Shown here: one piece after another, positions 1 to 8,750 of the stretch
Layout of the letters: each line of letters starts with the position of its first letter
Numbering within the stretch: the stretch's first letter is position 1
Source of the DNA: Nitrospira sp. SG-bin1
GTDB lineage: Bacteria; Nitrospirota; Nitrospiria; Nitrospirales; Nitrospiraceae
Direction: 5' to 3'
DNA length: 64,000 nucleotides
Assembly: GCA_002083365.1 (NCBI GenBank)
Contig: LVWS01000047.1
Location: 45,224 to 109,223 of the forward strand
Position numbers and translations under genes: made by a program
Notes under the pieces: generated by a model
Database searches by the model: none
What the model saw: the letters and a program-made list of their open reading frames with translations, nothing else
Told to the model about the DNA's origin: nothing

Positions 1-603
1 AACAAAAAGGCGCTGTTTACACGGCTGTCGCAAAGCCAGGCTCCCCGTGCGCTCTTCATTACCTGCTCGGATTCTCGGGTTGATCCAACTCTCCTGACGC
101 AAGCTGATCCTGGCGAGTTGTTTATTCTACGAAACGCCGGGAATATTGTGCCGCCCTACGGTTCGATGCAGGGAGGCACGACCGCGACGATCGAGTATGC
201 GATGGCGGTGTTGCAGACCCCCCATATTATTGTGTGTGGCCATACCGACTGCGGCGTCATGAAAGCATTGTTGAATCCGGAGGAGGTGCAAAATCTGCCG
301 GCCGTCAAAGAGTGGGTGGGCCAGGTTGAAACGACCAGGCGCTTGATGCGAGAACTTTACGCTGATCTTAAAGGCAACGATCGCCTCATTAAGACGATCC
401 ATGAGAATGTCCGTGTTCAACTCGAGCACCTGCGCACACATCCGTCAGTGGCCCTGCAGCTGCGCAAGGGCAAAGTCGAACTTCATGGCTGGGTCTACTC
501 CATTTCAACGGGGGATGTATGGGTGTATGACTTCAATTCGCAGGAATTCGTCTCACTCTATGAAAAGGCTGCGTCACGTTTGGTGTATGCCAACAAATCT
601 TGA
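1..603 (+). CDS. Beta-class carbonic anhydrase, 3' part (5' end outside window)
   Basis: This enzyme interconverts CO2 and bicarbonate using a zinc ion and is normally cytoplasmic. The frame is open from base 1, so the N-terminus lies before the window; 200 residues are visible. The beta-class zinc signature CSDSR is at visible residues 22-26, giving one Cys ligand and the Asp-Arg dyad, and the His/Cys ligand pair HTDCG is at residues 81-85. The stop is TGA at 601-603. In an autotrophic nitrifier it could supply inorganic carbon for CO2 fixation (inference). The family call is secure; the missing part is probably only a few tens of residues. Confidence 0.93.
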   Translation, partial: NKKALFTRLSQSQAPRALFITCSDSRVDPTLLTQADPGELFILRNAGNIVPPYGSMQGGTTATIEYAMAVLQTPHIIVCGHTDCGVMKALLNPEEVQNLPAVKEWVGQVETTRRLMRELYADLKGNDRLIKTIHENVRVQLEHLRTHPSVALQLRKGKVELHGWVYSISTGDVWVYDFNSQEFVSLYEKAASRLVYANKS

Positions 604-647
604 TGTGCCTCTTCTTAAGGACGTCACCAATGGATGATTACAATGTC

Positions 648-1973
648 TCACCGAATCACTTGAATCTGCCGCCAGCGTTCCGACTGATATCGCCAGAGTA
701 ACAACCCCATTCGTACGGTCCAATCCGCGATCATGGCCGCCCAAATATAGAACACGGAGTGACGTGCCCAGAGCGCGGCCGCCAGGGCCAACGGGACACG
801 GACGCCCCACATCCCGATCATCGTGGCGCCCATGATGAAGCGTGTGTCGCCCGCGCCCCGCAGCGACCCAGCCAACACCATGGTGAGAGCCAGCGGGACT
901 TGCAATAAGGCGACGATCTTTAAGAACATCGTTCCGAGTTCGATCACCGCTTCGTCGGTCGTGAACGCACGAAGCAACGTGTAGGGAAAAAAGAAAAAAA
1001 GGAGCCCCATGCCGGTCATGAGCAGCATGGCCAGCCGGTTGGCTTCCAAATTTTCCAGCTTTGCCCTGGTATATTTGCCGGCTCCGATGCTTTGTCCCAC
1101 CATGGTGGCGGCGGCAATCGCGAGTCCATAGCCAGGGAGAAAGGAGAAGGATTCAATCGATAGTCCGACTTGGTGAGCCGCATAAGCCACGGTGCCGTAC
1201 AGCAGGACGAGTTTTGTGTAAAGAAAAATGCCGGCTTGCTGGACGATTCGCTCGCCCGACACAGAGGCCCCGACGTCCCAGATCGATCGGATGAGATCGA
1301 GGCGGAGTGTGGATGACTCCTTGAGGATGGGACGACAGCGCAGCAAAAGATAGAGCATGCCTGTCGCTTCAGCGAGGCCGACGGCGATTGCCGCACCCTT
1401 CAACCCCAATGCAGGAGCTCCCCAGTGTCCGTAGATCAGAGGATAGGCAAGAAATCCATGAAGGAGATTGACACCGATCAGACCATACATAGGAGTCTTG
1501 GTATCGCCTGTGCCCTGGAGAATGGAGGACAAGACTTGGATGAGGACGGTACAGGGAATCACGAGGAAGATGAGCGTCGAATAGGGCAGGGCGAGCTCAA
1601 TGACGGGAGGCTCCGCGCCCAGTTGTTGCATGACGAACCGATTGCCGGCTATCCCTAGGCCGGCCAACAGGAGCGAGACGCCGAGCGCAAGCCATAAGAA
1701 GTGACGGGCCGCTTCTCCAGCGTCTTGCCGGCGCCTTGCGCCCCATAGCTGAGCGACGATCACATTCGTCCCAACCGAAATTCCGGAGACCAACGTCGTG
1801 GCGACGAAGGCCAGCAATTGGCCCAGGCCGACCGCGGCGATCGAGGTGGCTCCCAGTCCGCCCACCAGAAATACCGCCACGATGCCTTCGGCCCGTTGCA
1901 GAAGCGTGGTGAGCGTGACAGGGAGCGCTAACGTCAGCACGGATCGCCTGATCTGGGTGACACCGTTGCCCAT
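648..1973 (-). CDS. MATE family multidrug/toxin efflux transporter
   Basis: This is a 441-residue inner-membrane protein with about twelve hydrophobic segments, the usual length for MATE (NorM/DinF-like) antiporters, which export organic cations or drugs in exchange for Na+ or H+. Two homologous halves are visible: an N-terminal repeat with the early segment SVLTLALPVTL and a central second half starting near residue 230. The conserved phrase GTGDTKTPM (about residues 154-162) recurs as GAGDTRFIM in the second half, the internal repeat typical of the family. The ATG at 1973 is the natural start. It converges with the carbonic anhydrase gene and is divergent from the DUF2779 gene. The substrate cannot be told from sequence. 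Confidence 0.9.
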   Translation of the reverse strand: MGNGVTQIRRSVLTLALPVTLTTLLQRAEGIVAVFLVGGLGATSIAAVGLGQLLAFVATTLVSGISVGTNVIVAQLWGARRRQDAGEAARHFLWLALGVSLLLAGLGIAGNRFVMQQLGAEPPVIELALPYSTLIFLVIPCTVLIQVLSSILQGTGDTKTPMYGLIGVNLLHGFLAYPLIYGHWGAPALGLKGAAIAVGLAEATGMLYLLLRCRPILKESSTLRLDLIRSIWDVGASVSGERIVQQAGIFLYTKLVLLYGTVAYAAHQVGLSIESFSFLPGYGLAIAAATMVGQSIGAGKYTRAKLENLEANRLAMLLMTGMGLLFFFFPYTLLRAFTTDEAVIELGTMFLKIVALLQVPLALTMVLAGSLRGAGDTRFIMGATMIGMWGVRVPLALAAALWARHSVFYIWAAMIADWTVRMGLLLWRYQSERWRQIQVIR

Positions 1974-2040
1974 GGAGCGCTATCCTAACAGAGTTTCTTC
2001 CGGGACCAGGTGAGAAATCCTTGATCGAACCGTGGATGGC

Positions 2041-3567
2041 ATGATGATAAAGGACTCTTGCAACGGATCTTCCACGACGTTTGTCCCACCGCGCTTGTCG
2101 AAATCGAAATTTTTGTCGGGATTGCAATGTCACAAGCGACTGTATCTGGAAATTCATCAACCCGCCTTGGCCACGCCGCCGGATGCGTCGACACAGGCCA
2201 TTCTGAACATGGGCACCGAGATCGGCGTCCTGGCTCAGCAGCGTTTCCGTGGCGGCGTCCTCGTGAAAGCGGGATTCCGTCAGCGAGAAACGGCGATCGC
2301 TGAGACCGCGGCGCTGCTTCAGGACCCAGCTATCCTCGCCATCTTTGAAGGGGCGTTCGAATATGACGGAGTTCTTGTCCGCGTCGATATTTTAGAGCGC
2401 GTCCGGAACCGTGAGGAAGGACCGTCGTCCTGGCGTTTGATCGAAGTGAAGTCCTCGACCAGAGTGAAAGAGATCCACCTCGATGACCTCGCCATACAAC
2501 GCCACGTCGTTCAAGGGGCCGGAGTCAGGCTTGAGGCGACCTGCCTGATGCATATCGACACGGGGTATCTCTTCCAGGGAAGCGAGGTAGATCTCGAGGC
2601 GCTCTTCTCGATTGAAGATGTATCAGAGGCGGTGAGCGCTCGACAAGGACGGATACCAGAGCGACTGACCGCCATGAAAGCGATTGTGTCTGAGCCGCAG
2701 GCTCCGCTAATCGAGGCTGGCCCGCATTGCAAGGCCCCCTACGAATGTCCCTTCTGGGCCCATTGCACGAAAGACAAGCCGTTGCGCTGGGTCTATCATC
2801 TGCCGGGCAAGAAAGAGAGCATCGCTCAGCTTGTGCAACAGGGCATCAGGATGATTGATGACATTCCGGATGAAATGAGGCTGTCCGATGTCCAAAGAAA
2901 GGTCAAGGACAACGTCGAATGGATTTCATCGGGATTGGGTCCGATCCTTCGCTCGCTCCGCTATCCCATTCACCATCTCGATGCTGAAACCGTCATGCTG
3001 GCACTCCCGCGGTTTCCCTTGACGAGGCCCTATCAGTCTCTGCCGGTTCAGTGGTCCAATCATATTGAATTGGAATCCGGTGAAGTGGTGCACCGGGAGT
3101 TCCTGCACGGCGAAGCGTCGGACCCTCGCAGGCATTGGGTGGAAAGTCTCATCGAATCGCTCGGGGAGACAGGGAGTATTGTGGTCTATTCAGGCTACGA
3201 AGAAACGCTCATTCGCCAGCTGGCGGAGACCTTTTCGGAGTTCAACTCGGCGCTGAAGGCGATTCTCAAACGACTCTGGGATCTCCTTCCGGTCATCAAG
3301 AGTCACTATTATCATCCCGCCTTCAACGGATCGTATTCGATCAAATCCGTCTTGCCGGCTGTGGTGCCATCGCTCGGGTACGGAGATCTCGCGATTCAAG
3401 AGGGAGGACAGGCGGCGGCGGAGTACTATCGGATGGTATTCATCGAAAGTGATTGGGTGGAACAGGCGGCGATACGAGACGCCCTCTTACGTTATTGCGC
3501 ACGAGATACCTGGGCGATGGTGGAACTGCGCAGAGTGCTTGGAGAGAAGGCTGACCGCCATGTCTGA
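2041..3567 (+). CDS. DUF2779 domain-containing protein (predicted nuclease-like)
   Basis: The protein has about 508 residues. It opens with LSKSKFLSGLQCHKRLYLE, the characteristic N-terminal motif of proteins carrying a PD-(D/E)XK/Cas4-like region followed by a C-terminal DUF2779. The acidic motif EVKSSTRVK near residue 140 fits the catalytic ExK of a PD-(D/E)XK nuclease. Cys residues around 'CPFWAHC' (near residues 240-246) could bind an iron-sulfur cluster, as in Cas4-like folds. The C-terminal half (from about HHLDAETV) is the DUF2779 part, which has an exonuclease-like acidic pattern. Alternative starts are GTG at 2032 and ATG at 2044. There is no defence-gene neighbourhood, and no function has been shown; involvement in DNA or RNA processing is inference. 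Confidence 0.8.
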   Translation: MMIKDSCNGSSTTFVPPRLSKSKFLSGLQCHKRLYLEIHQPALATPPDASTQAILNMGTEIGVLAQQRFRGGVLVKAGFRQRETAIAETAALLQDPAILAIFEGAFEYDGVLVRVDILERVRNREEGPSSWRLIEVKSSTRVKEIHLDDLAIQRHVVQGAGVRLEATCLMHIDTGYLFQGSEVDLEALFSIEDVSEAVSARQGRIPERLTAMKAIVSEPQAPLIEAGPHCKAPYECPFWAHCTKDKPLRWVYHLPGKKESIAQLVQQGIRMIDDIPDEMRLSDVQRKVKDNVEWISSGLGPILRSLRYPIHHLDAETVMLALPRFPLTRPYQSLPVQWSNHIELESGEVVHREFLHGEASDPRRHWVESLIESLGETGSIVVYSGYEETLIRQLAETFSEFNSALKAILKRLWDLLPVIKSHYYHPAFNGSYSIKSVLPAVVPSLGYGDLAIQEGGQAAAEYYRMVFIESDWVEQAAIRDALLRYCARDTWAMVELRRVLGEKADRHV

Positions 3568-3611
3568 GCACAAGATGAATGCTGGGTCAAAACGAGAACC
3601 ACATAAGGGGC

Positions 3612-3823
3612 GTTTATCCTGTCGCCAGGATTTATTATACGGGCTCCGCGTCGAGCAAGCTTGGTAGGGCGGAAAGGGTGGGCATTCGAAGTCGCGTTCG
3701 CTGGAAGGCGCACTCTCAAAACACTTGATGTGTTTTATCCGGTCGCCAAGAACTATCAACTGGCTCCCGGTACGAGCAAGCTTGGGGTGGCGGAGAGGGT
3801 GGGCATTCGAAGTCGCGTTCGCC
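3612..3823. repeat. Two degenerate direct repeats containing a tRNA-Ser 3'-end fragment
   Basis: A unit of about 90 nt occurs at 3612-3702 and again at 3732-3823. Both copies share GTCGCCA near the start, CGAGCAAGCTTGG in the middle, and end with a block matching the T-arm and acceptor end of the neighbouring tRNA-Ser gene (GGGTGGG and ATTCGAA, with an inserted C). The second copy keeps the tRNA end almost intact; the first is more decayed. The repeats lie directly downstream of the tRNA on its own strand, so they look like tandem copies of the tRNA tail. The minus-strand reading frame through them is not accepted as a gene. Confidence 0.7.
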
Positions 3824-3930
3824 GTGCCGCTCACGCTCCTACTGAGGGGGCCAGCCCCCTCGTATGCTCCCCGCTCGGGGGAACCTTTCCCTCGCGAACC
3901 CTCTTGTTCGAATCCCACCCCCTCCCTGTT
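3786..3930. repeat. Highly structured inverted element between tRNA-derived fragments
   Basis: A tRNA-tail fragment on one strand (3790-3812) faces an inverted one on the other (3905-3926, containing GTTCGAATCCCACCCC), so the element can fold on itself. Between them are two further hairpins: GAGGGGG-CCAG-CCCCCTC near 3845-3862, and CCCCG-CT-CGGGG near 3870-3881. The layout resembles a REP/BIME-like palindromic element built from tRNA sequence. No gene was seen in the 3568-3989 gap. Confidence 0.55.
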
Positions 3931-3989
3931 ATTCTTAGGGCGATGAGCTCCTGGATGGTTAGTAAATTGAGCAGACATGGCTGTTAGTA

Positions 3990-4079
<90 letters not shown>

Positions 4080-4230
4080 GTTCTGGCGGATCGTCGGCTG
4101 GTTGAGTATCGAGCAGGGCGAGGAGAACATGCTCGATGAGTGCGCCGAGCTTACCGTGGTCGATGCCGTTTTGCAATGGCTTCCCATGACTCCCCAGCCC
4201 CCTTGGTTCCGCACAAAACCAGTGTATAGG

Positions 4231-5427
4231 TTATGCAGTTGATGGAGGGAATGCAAACTGGATTAACTCGGCCTTCTCCACTCCTTGTTTGACCAAAGCG
4301 GAAACATCGATCAGCCGTTCAACCTTGTGCACGTCGTCAAGCCGAGTTTTAGTGCTTGGATGGGGAGGTACAAACAGCTTGCAACAGTCCTGGTCCGGCT
4401 CTATCGACGTTTCATAGGTGCCGAGGCGTCTGGCCTCGTCGATGATCTCGCGTTTGTCCATGCCGATCAACGGCCGGAGAATCGGCAATTCCGCGGCCTC
4501 TTCAATCGCACATAAGTTCTGCGACGTTTGAGAGGCCACTTGTCCTAGGCTATCGCCGGTCACTAATGCCCAACATTGTTCCTTCCTCGCAAATTCCTCG
4601 GCGATTCGGATCATTATCCGTCGGTACAGCACGACCCGGAAGGGGGCGGGCGTGCTCAGGACAATCTCGCGCTGGATCTCTCCAAAGGGAATGATATGGA
4701 GGTGTGAATGATACTGATATGCGGTGAGGTTCCTTACCAGATCCTGAACTTTCTCCTCCGAGGCTCGGCTAACCAAAGGCCGTCCGGAAAAGTGAACGAA
4801 AGTAGACACACAGCCTCGCTTGATCATGCGATAGGCCGCCACTGGAGAGTCGATACCTCCCGAAATAAGACAAGCAACCCTGCCGCTGACGCCGACCGGC
4901 ATGCCGCCAGGTCCCTCGATTTTTTCGGTGGCGCAGAACGCTTCTTTTGAAAGGAGCTCGATATAGATCGTCAGATCAGGATTTTTGAGACTGACTTTCT
5001 TGCCTCTTGCCTCGCAGACTGCTGCACCGATGGTTCTCTCCACATCCATCGAAGTCAAGGTCAGGCGTTTGTCGGCCCGTCTGGCGGTCACTCTGAACGT
5101 GGTGAACGATCGTGTCTCAATCTCTTCGAGGACGGCCGTTGTGAGCGCATCCAGGTTGGGGTTTGACAATTGGAGCGGAACCACACGGCCCAGTGAAAAG
5201 TTGGCAATGCCGCAGACGCGTCTGAGCCGGTTTCGAACCGCTTCGAGGGGCGATTCCGGCGGAAGCCAGATGCGGATACGACTGTGGAGGTTCTCGAGCC
5301 GCCGGACCGCTATGTCCTTGAGAGCTGTACGAATGTTCTTAATGAGGCATTGTTCGAAGTAGTCTCGGTTGTGACCCTTCAGAGCGAGCTCATGATAGTG
5401 AGCAATGGCAGCGCGCATATGGACCAT
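4231..5427 (-). CDS. thiI: tRNA 4-thiouridine synthase ThiI
   Basis: ThiI adenylates U8 of tRNA and transfers sulfur to make 4-thiouridine; it can also feed sulfur into thiamine synthesis. The start phrase MRAAIAHYHELALKG is typical. An NFLD/THUMP region fills the first half, the PP-loop SGGIDSP lies near residues 189-195, and a Cys pair in DQDCCKLFVPPHPSTK sits near the C-terminus. At about 398 residues it lacks the C-terminal rhodanese domain of the E. coli protein, as in many bacteria. The ATG at 5427 is chosen; TTG at 5442 and ATG at 5418 are alternatives, and none has a clear ribosome-binding site. It lies 50 nt after trxB on the same strand. Confidence 0.93.
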   Translation of the reverse strand: MVHMRAAIAHYHELALKGHNRDYFEQCLIKNIRTALKDIAVRRLENLHSRIRIWLPPESPLEAVRNRLRRVCGIANFSLGRVVPLQLSNPNLDALTTAVLEEIETRSFTTFRVTARRADKRLTLTSMDVERTIGAAVCEARGKKVSLKNPDLTIYIELLSKEAFCATEKIEGPGGMPVGVSGRVACLISGGIDSPVAAYRMIKRGCVSTFVHFSGRPLVSRASEEKVQDLVRNLTAYQYHSHLHIIPFGEIQREIVLSTPAPFRVVLYRRIMIRIAEEFARKEQCWALVTGDSLGQVASQTSQNLCAIEEAAELPILRPLIGMDKREIIDEARRLGTYETSIEPDQDCCKLFVPPHPSTKTRLDDVHKVERLIDVSALVKQGVEKAELIQFAFPPSTA

Positions 5428-5477
5428 CAAGTAATGGATCAAGGAGCTTATACGGTGGTATGCCTTTGAATGTCAGC

Positions 5478-6401
5478 TCAGCCCTGGCCAAGGCTTTCAA
5501 GAAATCGCTCGGCGTCGATGGCGGCCATGCAGCCCGTTCCGGCTGCGGTAATGGCCTGGCGATAATGGGAGTCTTGCACATCTCCCGCCGCGAACACGCC
5601 GGGGATATTGGTGGCCGTTCCGTGATGTGCCAGAAGATAGCCGGCGGCGTCCATCTTCAATTGATCGGTGAAGAGCGCGGTGTTTGGGCGATGACCGATC
5701 GCCAGAAAAAGCCCGGAACAAGGTAATTCCCGAACTTTTCCGGAGAGGATATTTTTGATGCGGACCCCGGTCACGACATCCTGACCGAGCACATCCTCGA
5801 CAACACTGTTCCAGATGAAGGAGATCTTTTCGTTCTTCATGGCCCGATCTTGCATGATCTTGGAGGCTCGAAGTTTGTCGCGACGATGAACGATCGATAC
5901 TTTGGTGGCGAACTTGGTCAAAAACGTCGCTTCTTCCATCGCACTGTCTCCGCCGCCTACGACGACCAGTTCTTTGCCTTTAAAGAAAAACCCATCGCAG
6001 GTCGCACAGCTCGACACACCATGGCCCCACAGTCGTTTTTCGTTTGGGAGACCAAGGGTAATCGGGGAGGCACCGGTCGCGATGATCAACGTCTTCGTTT
6101 CCACTGTCTGTTCTCCGTCGACCACAATCTTAAACGGTCGATTCTTGAGATCAACGGCTGTCACATCGCCTGTTTTGAATAACGTGCCAAACCGTTCCGC
6201 TTGAGAGCGCATCTCTTTCATGAGCTCCGGCCCCATGATGCCCTTGGCAAAACCGGGGTAGTTTTCCACTTCCGTCGTGGTCGTGAGCTGGCCGCCCGCT
6301 TGCCAGCCTTCGATGAGCAGGGGAGCCAGATTCGCCCGCGCAGCATAGATGGCGGCAGTCAATCCAGCTGGTCCGGATCCGATGATGGCAACGTTATGCA
6401 T
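5478..6401 (-). CDS. trxB: Thioredoxin-disulfide reductase
   Basis: This cytoplasmic flavoenzyme reduces thioredoxin with NADPH. The FAD-binding GSGPAGLTAAIYAARA motif is at the N-terminus, the redox-active pair CATC is near residues 132-135, and it is followed by the NADPH-binding GGGDSAMEEA. The C-terminal FAD motif GVFAAGDVQD is present. The length of 307 residues is normal. The ATG at 6401 (MHNVAIIG) is preferred over the upstream GTG at 6417-6419, which only adds six residues. coaE ends 20 nt upstream and thiI follows, so coaE-trxB-thiI is probably one transcript. Confidence 0.97.
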   Translation of the reverse strand: MHNVAIIGSGPAGLTAAIYAARANLAPLLIEGWQAGGQLTTTTEVENYPGFAKGIMGPELMKEMRSQAERFGTLFKTGDVTAVDLKNRPFKIVVDGEQTVETKTLIIATGASPITLGLPNEKRLWGHGVSSCATCDGFFFKGKELVVVGGGDSAMEEATFLTKFATKVSIVHRRDKLRASKIMQDRAMKNEKISFIWNSVVEDVLGQDVVTGVRIKNILSGKVRELPCSGLFLAIGHRPNTALFTDQLKMDAAGYLLAHHGTATNIPGVFAAGDVQDSHYRQAITAAGTGCMAAIDAERFLESLGQG

Positions 6402-6421
6402 GTCGGTTGACTCTATCACAG

Positions 6422-7051
6422 CTAGGGAAGAGGACGGTAGCCGGGTGTGCTGGCTTCTGACTGTAACTGCTGGAAAATTTGTCTGACCAATCGGTGAAGC
6501 CTGTTTTTGGGCACAGTTCCGTCGAGCAGATAATCTGCACGTCGGCGTTTCATCGCGAGGGGCAGCTGGCTCTTAATACGCCGCAGTGCCTCAGCTCGTG
6601 AGAGGCCGTTCCGTTTCCTCAGGCGGGCGATTTGCGTTTCTTGATCAGCGGTCACGACGATGATCTGATCCACGCGGTTGTCGATGCCGGCCTCGATGAG
6701 CAGGGGTACATCGTACACCACGACGGCACGGGGATTTCTGTGAGCTGCTTCTCTCGTCAGTCGGGACTGCTCCCGAGCCACACGAGGATGGATGATTCGT
6801 TCAAGTCGGCGAAGCTTCATACGATCACCAAATACGATCTGCCCGAGAGTTTGCCGATTGATGGTGCGGTCAGCGTTTAAGATGATCTTTCCGAATTGGC
6901 GGAGAATGTCTCGCCAGGCCGGTTTGCCTGGCTGGACGACCTCTCTCGCCAATTCATCAGCGTCGATGACCACAGCACCGCATTGCTTGAACATCTTCGC
7001 CACGGTGCTTTTCCCCGTGGCGACGCCTCCGGTAAGTCCGATCAGGATCAT
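6422..7051 (-). CDS. coaE: Dephospho-CoA kinase
   Basis: CoaE phosphorylates dephospho-CoA, the last step of coenzyme A synthesis, in the cytoplasm. The P-loop GLTGGVATGKST is at residues 4-15, followed by the conserved DADELAREV, which contains the catalytic acidic residue. The lid region and the C-terminal YLLDGTVP fit the family, and about 209 residues is a standard length. The ATG at 7051 starts directly before MILIGLTGG; ATG at 7069 would add six residues. It is the first gene of the coaE-trxB-thiI group. Confidence 0.95.
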   Translation of the reverse strand: MILIGLTGGVATGKSTVAKMFKQCGAVVIDADELAREVVQPGKPAWRDILRQFGKIILNADRTINRQTLGQIVFGDRMKLRRLERIIHPRVAREQSRLTREAAHRNPRAVVVYDVPLLIEAGIDNRVDQIIVVTADQETQIARLRKRNGLSRAEALRRIKSQLPLAMKRRRADYLLDGTVPKNRLHRLVRQIFQQLQSEASTPGYRPLP

Positions 7052-7120
7052 GGCGGCGAAGCTTATCATGCGGTATGCCGTCCCACAAAGGGTGATTGAC
7101 AGGGTTAGCTGTCAGCTTGT

Positions 7121-8161
7121 ATGAAAATCTTCATGCGGCTTGTCGTCCTTCTCGTGAGCGGTCTTTGTTTCAGTACCACTGTGTTCTGCTGGGCCGAGGG
7201 AGACAGCACGAAGGTTGTTCCACGTACCATCACGGTTGCACTCGATGGCTCAGGGGATTTTTCTTCGATTCAAGAGGCCGTCGACGGCGCCGGCAAGGGT
7301 GATACGGTCGTGATCAAGGCTGGTTTTTATGCTCAGGACTTGACCATTCACAGCAAAGAGAAGATTAAGATTCTCGGTGAGGGAATCGACAATGTCGTTC
7401 TGCTTGGACGAGGCCAAATGGTGGGGGTGTTGCATGTGGGGAAGTGGCCGTATGGGGCAACGGACATAGAGATCAGCGGCCTCACGATCAACGAGCATGG
7501 GGGGCACGCTGTCGGCATCTTCAACGGAAACCACATCACGCTACGTCAAGTTCGTGTGAACGGAATGGTCTTCGGCCAGCAGGTGCAGGATGTCCATATC
7601 GAAGACTGTGTGATCGGGGGGAGTGAGACGACGGGCGTTCACTTTTCTGATTCTCAGGTCCTTCTGACGGGAAATGTCATTCATGACAACGATTACGGAG
7701 TGAACGTGACCGGCAGATCTTCGGTTCGCCTTGAGCGCAATATCGTCACCAGAAGTTTATTCGAGGCCGTCGTGATCAGTGACCAGGCAAAAGCGGTCTT
7801 GATCAATAATACTCTGGTTAAGAATGGTGGTGGGGCGGCGTTCCTCGACTCAGCGACGATTGAGGCGGCGGCAAATATCCTCAGCCTCAATAAAGTCGGG
7901 TTTCTTATCGCCGCTTCGAGCCAGACCAAAACCTCATACAACGCGTTGTTTAATTGCGATGTAAACTATATGAGAACCGGGCCTCAAAACGTTTATGCGC
8001 CGGAGCTACAGGCTGAATCCGACATGACGGTTGATCCGCTTTTTGTCGATGTCGAGCATGACGACTTCCGGCTCAAGCCCGATACCACTCTAGTCAATCG
8101 TGGATCGTTTGGGTACCTCGGAGCGCTTCCCCCCATTCCAGTGCCGACACAAAGTCGCTGA
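7121..8161 (+). CDS. Secreted right-handed parallel beta-helix protein
   Basis: The 346-residue product starts with a signal peptide (MKIFMRLVVLLVSGLCF... cut near residue 25). The mature part opens with TVALDGSGDFSSIQEAVDGAGKGDTVVIKAGFY, the phrase that begins pectin-esterase-like and NosD-like beta-helices. About ten short rungs follow (for example NVIHDNDYGVNV, NNTLVKNGGGAAF), ending in the common DPLFVDVEHDDFRLKPDT tail. Such proteins bind or cleave polysaccharides at the cell surface or in the periplasm. No catalytic residues can be assigned with confidence. It is monocistronic and divergent from coaE; a short TGACAG/CTGTCA hairpin lies just upstream at 7094-7111. Confidence 0.78.
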   Translation: MKIFMRLVVLLVSGLCFSTTVFCWAEGDSTKVVPRTITVALDGSGDFSSIQEAVDGAGKGDTVVIKAGFYAQDLTIHSKEKIKILGEGIDNVVLLGRGQMVGVLHVGKWPYGATDIEISGLTINEHGGHAVGIFNGNHITLRQVRVNGMVFGQQVQDVHIEDCVIGGSETTGVHFSDSQVLLTGNVIHDNDYGVNVTGRSSVRLERNIVTRSLFEAVVISDQAKAVLINNTLVKNGGGAAFLDSATIEAAANILSLNKVGFLIAASSQTKTSYNALFNCDVNYMRTGPQNVYAPELQAESDMTVDPLFVDVEHDDFRLKPDTTLVNRGSFGYLGALPPIPVPTQSR

Positions 8162-8306
8162 TAAGACCATTCAAAACAATGAGATAGAAGGCACTCCTGA
8201 TGGGAGGAATGCGCATGGTATGCTTAAATACACGCGCTTCCGGATCATTCCTGAGCTCAAGTAACACCGTAATCGCGCCGAGAAAGTTTCAACCAGGAGG
8301 TCTCCC

Positions 8307-8492
8307 TTGGCTAGCTTCCGTAGCAATCTTGAAAAGCCGTCGGGTGAAGGCATCCCCTCGCTCATGGATATGGAATCCGGCAAGTTGGTCGGAGCCGTAC
8401 TTCCGATGTCTGAACAAGCCCAGATCCAGATGCGGAACAGCATCGAAGTCATTGACTATCTCTTAAATCAGGAACGAGTTATCTGGAGTTAG
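8307..8492 (+). CDS. Small hypothetical protein with TTG start
   Basis: The 61-residue product (MASFRSNLEK...) has no recognised domain, signal peptide or membrane segment. A strong ribosome-binding site, AGGAGG, lies seven bases before the TTG at 8307, which supports both the gene and its rare start codon. Its middle (SLMDMESGKLVGAVLPMSEQAQIQMRNSIEVIDYLLNQE) looks like a soluble amphipathic helical segment. It stands alone between the beta-helix gene and the glucosidase gene. A competing frame starting at 8200 lacks such a site. Confidence 0.6.
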   Translation: MASFRSNLEKPSGEGIPSLMDMESGKLVGAVLPMSEQAQIQMRNSIEVIDYLLNQERVIWS

Positions 8493-8750
8493 GATTCGAT
8501 TTCTCGGCTAATCGTTTTTTCATAGCAATTCCCCCATAAACTGAGCTGCTCCCCTCATCATCGATGATTCCCTGTAAGGCTCTTGCTCTCTCATCGACCC
8601 ACGACTAATACGTTCTTCAGGTAAACCACTCCGAGACCGAGAAGTAGAATGGTCCAGGTCCTTGCGTCATGCGACCGCCAGCTTGATTCTTGTCCGCAAG
8701 GGGTGCATCGTAGGTTCTGCGGCGACTAACGTGCTCACGGTAAAAGTCCA

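Noticed and set aside
8600..8720. A possible tiny minus-strand membrane peptide (TWTILLLGLGVVYLKNVLVV)
   Set aside because: No in-frame start codon with a ribosome-binding site could be found, so it is not listed as a gene.
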